NCBI RefSeq assembly: GCF_025699125.1
Contig: NZ_JAILWC010000002.1
Coordinates: 1 to 64,000, forward strand
DNA from: Nitrosopumilus sp.
GTDB taxonomy: Archaea; Thermoproteota; Nitrososphaeria; Nitrososphaerales; Nitrosopumilaceae
Reading direction: 5' to 3'
DNA length: 64,000 nucleotides
The first letter of the stretch is position 1. Each line of letters opens with the position of its first letter. A model generated the notes under the pieces. That model made no database searches. It saw nothing but the letters and a program-made list of their open reading frames with translations, and was not told the DNA's origin. Positions 16,899 to 26,966 of this stretch are shown in pieces. Position numbers and translations under genes: made by a program.

Positions 16899-18386
16899 AT
16901 GACGATATTAAGAAGAATTCTAAAAATGAACAGAAAATACGTTATTCTAATCCCGCTGATTCTTGCAACTTTTATCCACCTCATAAATCCAGTCGGGTTC
17001 CCCGACATCTTTTTTGACGAGGGAATCTACATGCGAAGAGCAATGAACATGATAGAAACTGGGAACCCGCAAGAGAGTTATCTTTATGATCACCCGTATT
17101 TTGGTCAGATAGTGCTAGCAGGAATACTACAAATTGCAAACTATCCACCAGACAACACATCTACTGATCCTGCATCACTTCAAAATCTCTATCTCGTTCC
17201 AAGAATATTCATGGGAACAATTGCAGTTGTAAGCACTCTACTTGTTTATCAAATAGCTAAAGAAAAATTCGGCAGGAATGCAGCATTGCTGTCATCTTTG
17301 CTGTTTGCAGTGATGCCATACACATGGGTATTTGACAGAATATTGCTTGATTCGATTTTATTGCCATTTTTGCTTACATCAATTCTACTTGCAATACGGT
17401 TTAAGCCTGGAGGAAATGTTTGGCTTGTCTCAATCTCAGGAATCATGCTAGGACTAGCGATATTTACAAAAGTTCCCGCATTTGTTTTCATCCCTCTAGT
17501 AATTTGGTTGGTTTACCAAAAGAGAAAAAAGTTTTCAGACATACTAATTTGGATAATTCCCGTATTGCTGATCCCATTATTGTGGCCTGCAAACAGCATA
17601 TTTTTGGATCAATTTGATTTGTGGGTAAGAGACGTATCATGGCAAAGCCAGAGAAGCAACAGTATTTTTGAAATTATTGGATCTTTTCTTCTAATTGATC
17701 CGGTATTGTTCGTAATAGGAATGGCAGGAATCATCTACGCTGCAGTTACAAAAAACAAGTTTGTGTTGTTTTGGTTTGTTCCGTTTGTTTTATTTTTGTC
17801 ACTAATAGGATTCAAGCAGTATTTCCACTGGATTCCCATAATTCCAGTCATGTGCATTGCTGCAAGCATATGGTTATTAGAGATCCCCAAGAAAATAAAA
17901 TACCTGCAATCAAAAATATACTACACCGTCATTGTGGCAATTCTGATATTTGGATTTTCAAGTACGATTCTAATCATAACAAATGATTTGTCGTACAACC
18001 AATTTGAAGCCCTGTCATATGTTATTGAAAACCACGATGAGCAAAGCACGATATTGGCAAGCCCGGTGTACACTTGGATTCTTTATGATGTTTTTGATAT
18101 GGATAATGTCCCAAAAGACTATGCAATGATTTTATTCGAACCAGTTAAAACCAATGGAATCACGGTAGTTGCAGATTCACATTTTATGTTGGATCAGAAT
18201 AGAGGTATAGAACTGGTAAAGGCATACAACAATACACATTCAGTGCAGTATTTTCAAGGCAAGGCAAATGACTTTGATACCAGAATATACCCATATACCA
18301 ACATGAGGGTAAATCACGAGGGATTCTCAATTGACGTCAGAGCAGGTGACTTAAACATGGCAGGAAATCAAAAAAATCAACCTTAA
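16899..18386 (+). CDS. GT39/ArnT-like membrane glycosyltransferase
   Basis: 495 residues (ATG 16926 is an alternative start). Integral membrane protein with about ten to twelve hydrophobic helices. The first lumenal loop has the acidic motif FFDEGIYMRRA, as in PMT/ArnT enzymes that use polyprenyl-phosphate sugars, and the helical core has FDRILLDSILLPFLL. The C-terminal 110 residues form a soluble extracellular domain. The next gene encodes a polyprenyl-phosphate mannose/glucose synthase-type enzyme, the natural source of its donor, so the pair likely glycosylates surface proteins or lipids. Confidence 0.85.
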   Translation: MTILRRILKMNRKYVILIPLILATFIHLINPVGFPDIFFDEGIYMRRAMNMIETGNPQESYLYDHPYFGQIVLAGILQIANYPPDNTSTDPASLQNLYLVPRIFMGTIAVVSTLLVYQIAKEKFGRNAALLSSLLFAVMPYTWVFDRILLDSILLPFLLTSILLAIRFKPGGNVWLVSISGIMLGLAIFTKVPAFVFIPLVIWLVYQKRKKFSDILIWIIPVLLIPLLWPANSIFLDQFDLWVRDVSWQSQRSNSIFEIIGSFLLIDPVLFVIGMAGIIYAAVTKNKFVLFWFVPFVLFLSLIGFKQYFHWIPIIPVMCIAASIWLLEIPKKIKYLQSKIYYTVIVAILIFGFSSTILIITNDLSYNQFEALSYVIENHDEQSTILASPVYTWILYDVFDMDNVPKDYAMILFEPVKTNGITVVADSHFMLDQNRGIELVKAYNNTHSVQYFQGKANDFDTRIYPYTNMRVNHEGFSIDVRAGDLNMAGNQKNQP

Positions 18387-18415
18387 CATTTTAATCCAAA
18401 CCAGAAAAAACCACA

Positions 18416-19558
18416 TTGTTGCAGTCTACAGAAATATCAATAATTATCCCCACATATAACGAATCAAAGAACATTTGTGGAATTTTAGAGCACATTCAAA
18501 ACTCAATTCCCAAAAATCTCAAGGCCGAAACAATAGTAGTAGATGATAATTCGCCAGACAAAACAGCAAAGATTGCCGAAGATTATTTTTATTCAATAAA
18601 AGAGAAGACAGACCACACAATCAATGTGATTAAGAGAAAAGCCAAGAACGGGTTGAGTTCAGCAATATTAAATGGGATTCAGTATGCAGCTGGAAACACC
18701 ATCGTAGTAATGGATAGCGACTTTTCTCACCCCCCGCACATAATTCCAAAAATGATTGAGACCCTAAGACAGACCAGTTGTGACATTGTAATTGCTTCAA
18801 GATACATCAAAGGAGGCTCTATTCAGGGATGGCCGTTTAAGAGAAAACTAATGAGCAAGATTGCAACTGCCATCGCAAAGAGGGGTCTTGGCATCCAGCC
18901 ACATGACCCAATGTCCGGATTTTTTATGTTTAGGAAAAACATCATCAAGGGACTGAAATTTGACGCAATAGGATACAAGATGCTGCTTGAAATTCTTGTG
19001 AAAACAAAGGGCGCCAAAATTCAGGAAGTTCCATATACCTTTACTGACAGACAGGAAGGCGCAAGCAAACTTGGGGCATCAACTGTTCTTGACTACTGCA
19101 AGTCCGTCTGGAAACTATACAAGTATGGAAGAAGCATAAGAGAGAGACGCACATCAGTGAGATTCCTTTCAAAGGCTGCAAGATTCTTCACAGTTGGCGC
19201 ATCAGGACTTGGGGTAAATTATCTTGCATCAATGCTGTTTTCCTTGAGCGCAGACATGTGGTATATTCATGCAACAATGATGGGAATAGTGTTTTCAATA
19301 ACCAGCAATTTTGTTCTCAACAAGTATTGGACGTTTGAGGACAAGGATTTTTCCGCAAAAAGAACCCTTGCCCAGTACGGAAAGTTTGCAGGATTCAGCT
19401 CCATCGGAGCGCTGGTTCAGCTTGGAATGGTATATTATTTGGTAGATGAAGGTGGCATATCATATCCAATTTCACTTGTATTGGCAGTAGGTGTTGCAGC
19501 ATTTAGCAATTTCATACTGAACAAAAAATGGACGTTCAAAGAAAAAGTCTGGAGCTAG
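18416..19558 (+). CDS. Dolichol-phosphate mannose synthase-like GT2 fused to GtrA domain
   Basis: 380 residues. The N-terminal GT2 domain (about 1-240) has IIIPTYNESKNI, VVDDNSPDKT, the metal-binding DSDFSHPP and the QEGASKLG motif of polyprenyl-phosphate mannose synthases. The C-terminal GtrA-like domain (about 250-378) has four membrane helices with FVLNKYWTF and FILNKKWTF repeated at helix ends. The TTG start (18416 or 18419) follows the GT39-like gene by about 30 nt. It probably makes the lipid-linked sugar used by that enzyme. Confidence 0.9.
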   Translation: MLQSTEISIIIPTYNESKNICGILEHIQNSIPKNLKAETIVVDDNSPDKTAKIAEDYFYSIKEKTDHTINVIKRKAKNGLSSAILNGIQYAAGNTIVVMDSDFSHPPHIIPKMIETLRQTSCDIVIASRYIKGGSIQGWPFKRKLMSKIATAIAKRGLGIQPHDPMSGFFMFRKNIIKGLKFDAIGYKMLLEILVKTKGAKIQEVPYTFTDRQEGASKLGASTVLDYCKSVWKLYKYGRSIRERRTSVRFLSKAARFFTVGASGLGVNYLASMLFSLSADMWYIHATMMGIVFSITSNFVLNKYWTFEDKDFSAKRTLAQYGKFAGFSSIGALVQLGMVYYLVDEGGISYPISLVLAVGVAAFSNFILNKKWTFKEKVWS

Positions 19559-19559
19559 A

Positions 19560-19700
19560 TTATCTCACATAGTCATCTTCTAGTCTTTTGATGTCTGATT
19601 CTCGGAATAGTCCAAAAGATATCTCTAAAATTTTCATGTCAGTTGTCGCCTCTAGTCTGTGAACTGCCTTTTTTAGAGATGTGATTTGACTAGATAATTA
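19560..19700 (-). pseudogene. Possible remnant of a small coding gene
   Basis: The minus strand reads, without a good start codon, a 44-codon frame containing SLKKAVHRLEATTDMKILE and ending ESDIKRLEDDYVR at a TAA (19560-19562). The sequence looks protein-like (charged helix) but is bounded by a stop at its 5' end. An internal ATG would leave 25 residues. It may be the tail of a decayed gene or chance. Confidence 0.3.
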
Positions 19701-19869
19701 TTATCAAGCAGTATTTCCACTGGAAACACATATAGATATATTTTTGAGCCTAAATTAGACACAAAATACTCAGTTTTGAGGATCAAATTCATTCTTTTCA
19801 GACATGGTTTGTCCCAAAGAGGGAAATCTAACTAACAATTACTTTACCAGTCATCCAATGATTGTACTT

Positions 19870-20130
19870 TTACAAATTTTTTAAAATCTGCTTTATCTTT
19901 TTTTGCTGAAACAAATTTTGAATAAAGGGTTTGTCAGATGTGGGTTTTAGCAATTTTATTTTATTTTGAATTTCTGTTCGAAATTCCATTAACCACCCTT
20001 TAGGTTCAAAAGGAAGTAATTGATTACTCCAAATACCTACAAACTCATCATTTCCACGAACAAAAAATTGATTGGCACATATTCAAAAACTTGAATCGTC
20101 CAAATAAAGACAATTATCTTGATCATTTAG
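19870..20130 (-). pseudogene. Decayed gene with in-frame TGA
   Basis: A minus-strand frame reads a coherent protein-like sequence (NQFFVRGNDEFVGIWSNQLL, then a charged helical tail KIKLLKP, ending at TAA 19870-19872) for about 70 codons with no start codon at its head. A TGA at 20083-20085 separates it from 14 more in-frame codons upstream. Together with the fragment at 19560-19700 it fills the 614-bp gap before alaS. I read this as degraded coding DNA; family not recognised. Confidence 0.4.
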
Positions 20131-20172
20131 TCAGCGGTAATTCTTAATATCGGAATAAGACAGTCTTCATCG

Positions 20173-22842
20173 TTGGATAAAAAAGAGATTCTAAAAGAAT
20201 TTTCATCAGATCCTGACAGATATTACAATGTCAAGTTATTTGCAGAACAGGGTTTTGTAAGAAAATCATGTACAAAATGTGGCAGATTCTTTTGGACATT
20301 AGATTCTGGACGAGATTTGTGTCCAGATGATGCAGATGACACTTATTCGTTTATCGGAGAGCCTCCAACTTCAAAAAGATTTGATTACACTCAAGCTTGG
20401 AAACAAGTGGAAGAGTTTTTTGTAAAAAACAACCACACCTCAGTAAGCAGATATCCTGTAGTGTGCAGATGGCGTGATGATCTATTCTTTACGATTGCAT
20501 CAGTGGTAGATTTTCAGCGAGTAATGGGCTCTAAAGTAGTATTTGAATTTCCTGCAAACCCTCTAGTGGTTCCACAAACTTGTTTGAGATTCAAGGATTT
20601 AGAAAATGTCGGAGTAACCGGCAGACACTTTTCTAGTTTTTGTATGATTGGACAGCACAGCATTCCAGAGGGAAAAGGATACTGGAAGGATGAATGTATT
20701 GACTTGGATTATAGATTGCTAACTGATCAGTTCGGAATTAAAAAAGAGGAAGTTGTGTTTGTTGAAGACGTATGGGCCGGTGGCGGCTCGTTTGGTCCAT
20801 CACTAGAATATTTTGTAAGAGGATTAGAACTAGGAAATGCAGTATTTACAGAATTCCAGGGGGATCTAGGACAACACACCACATTAGACCAGAGAGTAAT
20901 CGACATGGGTGCAGGACTCGAGAGATTTGCATGGATTACCATGGGCACACCAACTGCATATGACTGCTGCTTTGGTCCAATTAATCAGAAATTATTCAAC
21001 ACAATTGGAATTGATTCAGATTCTGAGATTTTACGAAAATACTTTACAGAAATTGCAAAAGCGCTAGATGATTACGAAGATCTTAATGATGTTAGACGTC
21101 ATGCAATAAAAAAAGCCGGACTAACAGAGGAGCAACTAAACAGAATGATAACACCGCTTGAAGGAACATATCTAATTGCAGATCATCTTAGAACTTTGAT
21201 ATTTGCAATTACCGATGGTGCTCTTCCAAGCAATGTTGGTGGCGGATACAATCTTAGAATGATGTTGCGAAGAATTAATGCAACAATTAGCAAGCTGAAC
21301 CTCAAACTAGACATAGATGATTTGATTGATACTCATATTGATTATCTCAAAGATACCTATCCTGAGCTTGATGAGAAAAGAGAAGACGTCAAAAAGATTT
21401 TAAAAATTGAAGCAGGGCGTTATGAAGAATCCAAAGTCCACATGAAGAAAAAGGCAGATAAAATTCGCGAAAGAGAAACTCCAAGTGTGGATGAATTGAT
21501 TACTTTGTACGAATCAGATGGAATCACGCCTGAATATCTCAAGGAAGTTGATGCAATTGCAGAAATTCCATCATCATTTTATTCCAAGTTATCTGATTTG
21601 CATCAGTCTGAAAAGAAAAAAGCAATTACAGAATTACCATTAGAAGACATACCTGAAACAGATACACTATTCTACAAAGACGACCCAATGGAGTTTGAAG
21701 CTCAAGTCATCAAAGTATTTGATGATCAAGTTGTGTTAGATAGAACTTCGTTTTATGCAAGGGGTGGGGGACAAGAACCAGACCACGGCACCATTGCAGG
21801 ATTCAAAGTGATTAACGTAGACAAACATGCAAACATTATCGTTCACCAACTAGAAGGCGGCACTCCAAAAGAAGGGGATACTGTAAGGTGTAAAGTTGAT
21901 GAATCAAGACGGGCAAATATTACAAAAAACCACACCAGTACTCACATCATTAATGCATCCTCACGTGGTGTGTTGGGCTCTTGGGTTTGGCAACACTCTG
22001 CATTCAAAGACGATGATCATGCCAGACTAGACATTACACATCACTCTTCATTGACTGATGAGCAAGTACAACAAATAGAAGATGCAGCTAACAAAATGGT
22101 AAAACAAAACCTTTCAGTAAACATTGATTATTTTGATAGAGGAACTGCAGAGCAGACGTACGGATTTAGAATTTACCAGGGAGGTGTAGTTCCAGTAAAG
22201 TCAGTAAGAATTGTATCAATAGAAGACCAAGATGTAGAAGCTTGTGGAGGAACTCATGTTAAAAAAACAGGAGACATTGAGTTAATCAAAATTACAAAGA
22301 CTAAAAGAATTCAAGATGGAGTGGTTCGTCTGGAATTTGTTTCAGGCCCTTATGCGTTTGAATATGTGAAACAACAGGAGATTGAAGCAAAACAAAAACA
22401 GCTGGAAGATACACAAAGACAAGAACTAGAAAAGAGAAGAGAGGAAAATAAACAAAAAGCAAGAGAGCAAATCCCCATCATATTAGAAAAAATTCTAGCT
22501 GGGGAATCAGGCGACATCGATGGCATTACCATCAAAAACAAACTTTGCTTTACAGCAAGTGAAAACTATGACGAATATTTTCATCTAAACTTTGGCAAAA
22601 AACTAGTGGCCAAAGATGCAACTACAGCATTTTGCGGAATTTTTGAATCAGGCCCTACAGTTCGCATTTTGGTATATGCAGGAGAAAAATCAGGTGTAAA
22701 TGCAGGCATGATTGCAAAGGAGATAGCCTCAATTTTAGGAGGATCTGGTGGCGGAGATTCCAAATTTGCCCAAGGCGGTGGAAAAGACACATCTAAAATG
22801 GAGCAGGCAATAGCCAAAGCAAAATCAATGATTTTAGGATGA
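20173..22842 (+). CDS. alaS: Alanyl-tRNA synthetase
   Basis: Charges tRNA-Ala and edits mischarged Ser/Gly. The 889-residue archaeal-type enzyme starts at TTG 20173 with a zinc-binding N-terminal extension (KSCTKCGRFF). It then shows the class II catalytic core (VVCRWRDDLFFTIAS, NPLVVPQTCLRFKDL, GAGLERFAWI) and the editing domain with HTSTHIIN and CGGTHVKKTGDIE metal ligands. The C-terminal domain is Gly-rich (GGSGGGDSKFAQGGG). leuS follows after 4 nt, so the two are cotranscribed. Confidence 0.97.
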   Translation: MDKKEILKEFSSDPDRYYNVKLFAEQGFVRKSCTKCGRFFWTLDSGRDLCPDDADDTYSFIGEPPTSKRFDYTQAWKQVEEFFVKNNHTSVSRYPVVCRWRDDLFFTIASVVDFQRVMGSKVVFEFPANPLVVPQTCLRFKDLENVGVTGRHFSSFCMIGQHSIPEGKGYWKDECIDLDYRLLTDQFGIKKEEVVFVEDVWAGGGSFGPSLEYFVRGLELGNAVFTEFQGDLGQHTTLDQRVIDMGAGLERFAWITMGTPTAYDCCFGPINQKLFNTIGIDSDSEILRKYFTEIAKALDDYEDLNDVRRHAIKKAGLTEEQLNRMITPLEGTYLIADHLRTLIFAITDGALPSNVGGGYNLRMMLRRINATISKLNLKLDIDDLIDTHIDYLKDTYPELDEKREDVKKILKIEAGRYEESKVHMKKKADKIRERETPSVDELITLYESDGITPEYLKEVDAIAEIPSSFYSKLSDLHQSEKKKAITELPLEDIPETDTLFYKDDPMEFEAQVIKVFDDQVVLDRTSFYARGGGQEPDHGTIAGFKVINVDKHANIIVHQLEGGTPKEGDTVRCKVDESRRANITKNHTSTHIINASSRGVLGSWVWQHSAFKDDDHARLDITHHSSLTDEQVQQIEDAANKMVKQNLSVNIDYFDRGTAEQTYGFRIYQGGVVPVKSVRIVSIEDQDVEACGGTHVKKTGDIELIKITKTKRIQDGVVRLEFVSGPYAFEYVKQQEIEAKQKQLEDTQRQELEKRREENKQKAREQIPIILEKILAGESGDIDGITIKNKLCFTASENYDEYFHLNFGKKLVAKDATTAFCGIFESGPTVRILVYAGEKSGVNAGMIAKEIASILGGSGGGDSKFAQGGGKDTSKMEQAIAKAKSMILG

Positions 22843-22846
22843 TATT

Positions 22847-25714
22847 ATGACAATTAACTGGAATGAAATAGAGACCAAATGGCGCAATAGGTGGATTGAA
22901 TCAAAAGACTTTGAGACAAACCCAAATGAGAAACCAAAAAAATTCATTACAGTCGCGTACCCCTATCCTAACTCCCCACAACACATCGGACATGGAAGAA
23001 CATACACGCTAGCTGATGTGCACGCAAGATTTTACAGAATGAAAGGATACAATGTGCTATTTCCAATGGGATTCCATTATACTGGGACACCTGTACTTGG
23101 CATGGCAAGAAGAATTCAAGCTGGAGAAAAAGAAATTCTCGACGGACTGCGAAATATTTACCATGTCCCAGAAGAAGACATCAAGACATTTGTTGAGCCA
23201 ATAAAGATTGCAGATTATTTTCATGAAGAGATAAAATCTGGAATGATCGAGATGGGTTATTCCATTGATTGGCGTAGAGAATTCACAACCATAGTTCCAG
23301 GATATCAGAAATTTATCGAGTGGCAAATTACAACACTCAAAGAAAAGGGCAGGATCATCCAAGGAAGCCATCCAGTTGGGTGGTGCCCTGATGATCAAAA
23401 TCCAGTATCACAACATGATACAATGGGCGATGTTGAACCAAAGATCGATGATAAAAATTTCTTAATCAAATTCAAGTTTGGTGATTTTATTTTTCCAGTA
23501 ACAACACTAAGGCCTGAAACAATTTTTGGAATTACAAATTTGTGGGCCAATCCAAATGTAACATACAAAAAAGTTGCAGTAGATAGTGAGAAATGGATAG
23601 TTTCAGAAGAGTGTGCAAAAAAGATTTCATTTTTTGAAAAACAAGTGACAGTCGAGGGGGAAATAGAGGGAAGTGAAATTATTGGAAAATATGCCACAAA
23701 TCATGATGGACGAGAAATCCCGATATTGCCAGCTGATTTTGTAGAGCCTAGCATGGGAACAGGGCTTGTAATGTCAGTGCCAGCTCATGCACCAAAAGAT
23801 TATCAGGCTTTGATGGATTTAAAGGCTAAAGGACATGAATTAGCCTCAAAAATAGAACCCATACCAATTATTGCTACTGAAGGATACGGCACTATTCCTG
23901 CAAAAGAGATTTGTGAAAAATTAGGAGTATCAGACCAAACAGACCAAAAACTAGAAGAGGCAACAAAGGAATTGTACCTCAAAGAATTCACAGATGGAAA
24001 GCTAAATGAAAAATGTGATAAATTTAACAACGAAAAAGTACAGTTTGGACGAGATAAAATCAGAGCATGGCTACAAGAGAACAATCATCTAGAAAAATTT
24101 CCAGTACTTGAAAATGCTCCAGTGCATTGTCGTTGTGGGGCAGAATGCGTTGTCAAAATATTGAACAATCAATGGTTTCTCAATTATGGAGACGAAGAGT
24201 GGAAAGAATTGGCTAGAACTTGTCTTGATGAGATGAACATTCTACCAAATAATATCAAAACAGAGTTCAAAGAGGTAATTGATTGGTTACATGAAAGGGC
24301 ATGTGCAAGACAGCAAGGGCTAGGAACAAAACTTCCATGGGACAAGGATTGGATTGTAGAGTCACTATCAGACAGTGTAATTTACATGGCATACTATACT
24401 CTTTCACGATTTGTAAATGATGGAACAGTGCAACCTGAAAACTTGACAAAAGAATTCTTTGATTATGTTTTGTTAGAGAAAGGAGATGCGTCATTGGCTG
24501 CAAGTACTTCTAAACTTTCTGAAGAAGTAATCAATGCAATGAAAAAAGAATTCACCTACTTCTATCCAGTTGATTCAAGACATTCAGGTAGAGATTTGGT
24601 GCAGAATCACTTGTCGTTTTTTATATTAAATCATGTTGCAATATTTGATAAAAAATTATGGCCTAAAGAAATTGTGGTTAATGGCAGTGTCATGATGGAC
24701 GGTGCTAAAATGAGTAAGAGTATGGGGAACATCATTCCGCTGCGAGCTGCAATTAGGGATCATGGAGCAGACCCAATAAGACTAGCCATCATCTCATCAG
24801 CTGAGTTATTACAAGATGCGGATTTTAACATGGAATCAGTTACAGGTATTCAAAATAAGTTAGAATCATTACTTGACGAGTGCTCTAGGCTCAAAAATGA
24901 GCCGATTTCAGAATTACAAGCTGAAGATAAATGGATTTTATCAAAGGCACAGAATTTGATATCTCAGGTTACTGAAGCAGTTGAAAAGATGAGATTACGT
25001 GAAGGGTTACACGACATACTATTTTCATTTGAATCAGATTTGAGCTGGTACAACAAAAGAGTCCAGGCTAAAGAAAGAAAAGATGTTTCTGGAATTCTGT
25101 ACAAGATCAATTCAGCCAGAGTTGCAATGCTATCACCATTTGCACCACACATAGCTGAAGAGATGTGGGAAAAATTAGGCCAAACAGGACTAGCATCAAA
25201 GTCACAATGGCCAGAATATTCTAAAGAAAATGTCTATGCAACATCAATTCAATCCGAAGAGTTGTTAAAATCAACGATCAATGACATTGCAAATATTCTC
25301 AAAGTTACAAAAATTACTCCACAGAAAATTGTAATATATGTAAATTCTGATGAATTCAAAAAAACTGTGTATCGCAAGATATTGGAAATTATGGTAGGCG
25401 GTCAAAATAACATGGGAGTTGTAATGAAAGAATTGATTGCGGATCCTAAAACAACAGATGCCAAGAAAATGCCAGAATACATACAAAAAGTAATCAAAGA
25501 CTTGCACTCTGAATCTGAAGAAATAAAACAAATGAAATTAGAATCTGCAGAATTTGATGAAAAAGAATTCTTGTCTGCAGAATTATCAAGTATTGGAAAG
25601 AAGGAGTTCGAAGTAGAGATTCAAGTGTATTCAGAGGCTGATGATGATATCTATGATCCTAAAGGAAAGGCAAGACATGCAAGGCCATTCAAACCTGCAA
25701 TTTTGATCGAGTAA
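22847..25714 (+). CDS. leuS: Leucyl-tRNA synthetase
   Basis: Class I synthetase of archaeal type, 955 residues. It carries the HIGH motif as PQHIGHGRTY, the CP1 editing insertion with TTLRPETIFG and a conserved Asp-containing GLVMSVPAHAPKDYQAL, and the KMSKS loop as GAKMSKSMGN. The anticodon-binding helical domain and archaeal C-terminal extension are present. It starts 4 nt after alaS, giving an alaS-leuS operon. Confidence 0.97.
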   Translation: MTINWNEIETKWRNRWIESKDFETNPNEKPKKFITVAYPYPNSPQHIGHGRTYTLADVHARFYRMKGYNVLFPMGFHYTGTPVLGMARRIQAGEKEILDGLRNIYHVPEEDIKTFVEPIKIADYFHEEIKSGMIEMGYSIDWRREFTTIVPGYQKFIEWQITTLKEKGRIIQGSHPVGWCPDDQNPVSQHDTMGDVEPKIDDKNFLIKFKFGDFIFPVTTLRPETIFGITNLWANPNVTYKKVAVDSEKWIVSEECAKKISFFEKQVTVEGEIEGSEIIGKYATNHDGREIPILPADFVEPSMGTGLVMSVPAHAPKDYQALMDLKAKGHELASKIEPIPIIATEGYGTIPAKEICEKLGVSDQTDQKLEEATKELYLKEFTDGKLNEKCDKFNNEKVQFGRDKIRAWLQENNHLEKFPVLENAPVHCRCGAECVVKILNNQWFLNYGDEEWKELARTCLDEMNILPNNIKTEFKEVIDWLHERACARQQGLGTKLPWDKDWIVESLSDSVIYMAYYTLSRFVNDGTVQPENLTKEFFDYVLLEKGDASLAASTSKLSEEVINAMKKEFTYFYPVDSRHSGRDLVQNHLSFFILNHVAIFDKKLWPKEIVVNGSVMMDGAKMSKSMGNIIPLRAAIRDHGADPIRLAIISSAELLQDADFNMESVTGIQNKLESLLDECSRLKNEPISELQAEDKWILSKAQNLISQVTEAVEKMRLREGLHDILFSFESDLSWYNKRVQAKERKDVSGILYKINSARVAMLSPFAPHIAEEMWEKLGQTGLASKSQWPEYSKENVYATSIQSEELLKSTINDIANILKVTKITPQKIVIYVNSDEFKKTVYRKILEIMVGGQNNMGVVMKELIADPKTTDAKKMPEYIQKVIKDLHSESEEIKQMKLESAEFDEKEFLSAELSSIGKKEFEVEIQVYSEADDDIYDPKGKARHARPFKPAILIE

Positions 25715-25841
25715 AATTTAAGGTTTGAATTCGACTAGTAGAACAAGTCGTCTCTAAAAAAATCCCATTTACACGTGAAAAAGTCTAGATCTCATTTTTT
25801 ATCAATCATACCAAAGAATTTCTAAAAATATTTTGAATTAT

Positions 25842-26018
25842 TTACGTAGATTTTATCCAACTACCATTACACTGACCACATTTTATTTTCTCACTCCATT
25901 TCTCAAAAGTTTTTCCAGAGGGAATTTTCACTACAGTTATTCTTTGGCATCCAGTACACTGCACTTTGACTGAATAATTACCAGTCTTATCATCTACAAA
26001 CCAATCCTTGAATCCCAT
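25842..26018 (-). CDS. Small zinc-ribbon protein, last gene of nuclease cassette
   Basis: 58 residues (ATG 26016-26018, TAA 25842-25844). Two knuckles, CTGCQR near residue 22 and CGQCNG near residue 47, enclose a beta-rich core with KIPSGKTFEKWSEKIK. The ATG follows the TAG of the nuclease gene with no gap. The same abutting junction occurs at the other end of the nuclease gene, so three genes form one tightly packed unit. Function unknown. Confidence 0.7.
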   Translation of the reverse strand: MGFKDWFVDDKTGNYSVKVQCTGCQRITVVKIPSGKTFEKWSEKIKCGQCNGSWIKST

Positions 26019-26684
26019 CTATTCACATCCGTGCTTTACAGCCCAAGATTCTCCAGCAAACTCACTAGAATCACAAAATCTGAATTCCATATAGCCTAAA
26101 TTTGAATCTAATAATTCAGAATTCAAATTAACATCATTACAGGTAACCATACCTACTAATCTACCATAACTGCCAAGAATTTGTCCATCATCTTCATCAA
26201 CCATTGCCATAGAGCCAACAGGACAGATCGTTTCAATGAAATTCCTAGCATCTACACCATCATAACCTTTTATCTCAGGTGCCGAAGACAATGCAAATCT
26301 AACTGATTGCCCATCAACTTTGATGGTATCACCGTCAATAATTTCAGTTACAGTTCCAATAAAACATTGAGCAGTTCCCAAACAATCTAAATCAGACACT
26401 GCAGATAATTGTAAGGGTGGCGCAGTGGATGTAAATTCAGGGTTGAGTGGTGGGTTCAACCTTTGTTCTTCTGCTACTCTATCAAAACAATCCTGCATCG
26501 CATCAGGTTGACCCATGTACTTTTCCTTACACTCTGAATCAAGGTATGTTTTTTGTAACAGTTGCCATGCTGCCTCATCACTATCAGTGGCAGGATTTTG
26601 ATTTGATTCACTAGCAAAATGACCAACTACAGCAATTGCAACAACACCAAGTACAATACCAAAAATTACTTTCTTATTCATCAT
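26019..26684 (-). CDS. Membrane-anchored thermonuclease-like (SNase) protein
   Basis: 221 residues. An N-terminal membrane anchor (about 5-22) is followed by a linker with several Cys (DSECKEKY, DCFDRV), then an SNase domain (about 108-215). The catalytic pattern of staphylococcal nuclease is visible: IDGDTIKV, Arg in VRF with Glu in APE, and Arg in SYGRLVG. Extra cysteines in this domain (CLGTAQC, TICP, FCDSS, HGCE) suggest disulfides in an extracytoplasmic location. Likely an extracellular nuclease for DNA or RNA scavenging. Flanked without gaps by two tiny zinc-ribbon genes. Confidence 0.82.
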   Translation of the reverse strand: MMNKKVIFGIVLGVVAIAVVGHFASESNQNPATDSDEAAWQLLQKTYLDSECKEKYMGQPDAMQDCFDRVAEEQRLNPPLNPEFTSTAPPLQLSAVSDLDCLGTAQCFIGTVTEIIDGDTIKVDGQSVRFALSSAPEIKGYDGVDARNFIETICPVGSMAMVDEDDGQILGSYGRLVGMVTCNDVNLNSELLDSNLGYMEFRFCDSSEFAGESWAVKHGCE

Positions 26685-26861
26685 CTACACTCCAAATGTT
26701 TTAGTACATTTGGGGCAGGCCATTCCGCCAGTTTCAGTACCACACTTTTTGCAAACCATAGTCATTCCAGCAATTTCGCGAGGATTAGTCTTGGTAGCCT
26801 TTATTATCAAAATCGCAACAATCAAAATTCCCACTGCAATTCCAATCCAGACTAGCACCAT
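26685..26861 (-). CDS. Membrane-anchored zinc-ribbon protein, first gene of nuclease cassette
   Basis: 58 residues (ATG 26859-26861, TAG 26685-26687). An N-terminal transmembrane helix of about 20 residues is followed by a zinc ribbon with CKKCGTETGG and CPKCTKTFG. The stop codon directly abuts the ATG of the nuclease gene. The helix-plus-ribbon layout is common among small archaeal membrane proteins; its role with the nuclease is unknown. Confidence 0.7.
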   Translation of the reverse strand: MVLVWIGIAVGILIVAILIIKATKTNPREIAGMTMVCKKCGTETGGMACPKCTKTFGV

Positions 26862-26966
26862 AAAGTAATAGAATCATTTATCTGATAAAAACCAAAGGTT
26901 ACATTTTCACCAAATAGTCAAGAAAATTATTTTCCAGCCTCAAAGTTTTTCTAATTTATCATAATT

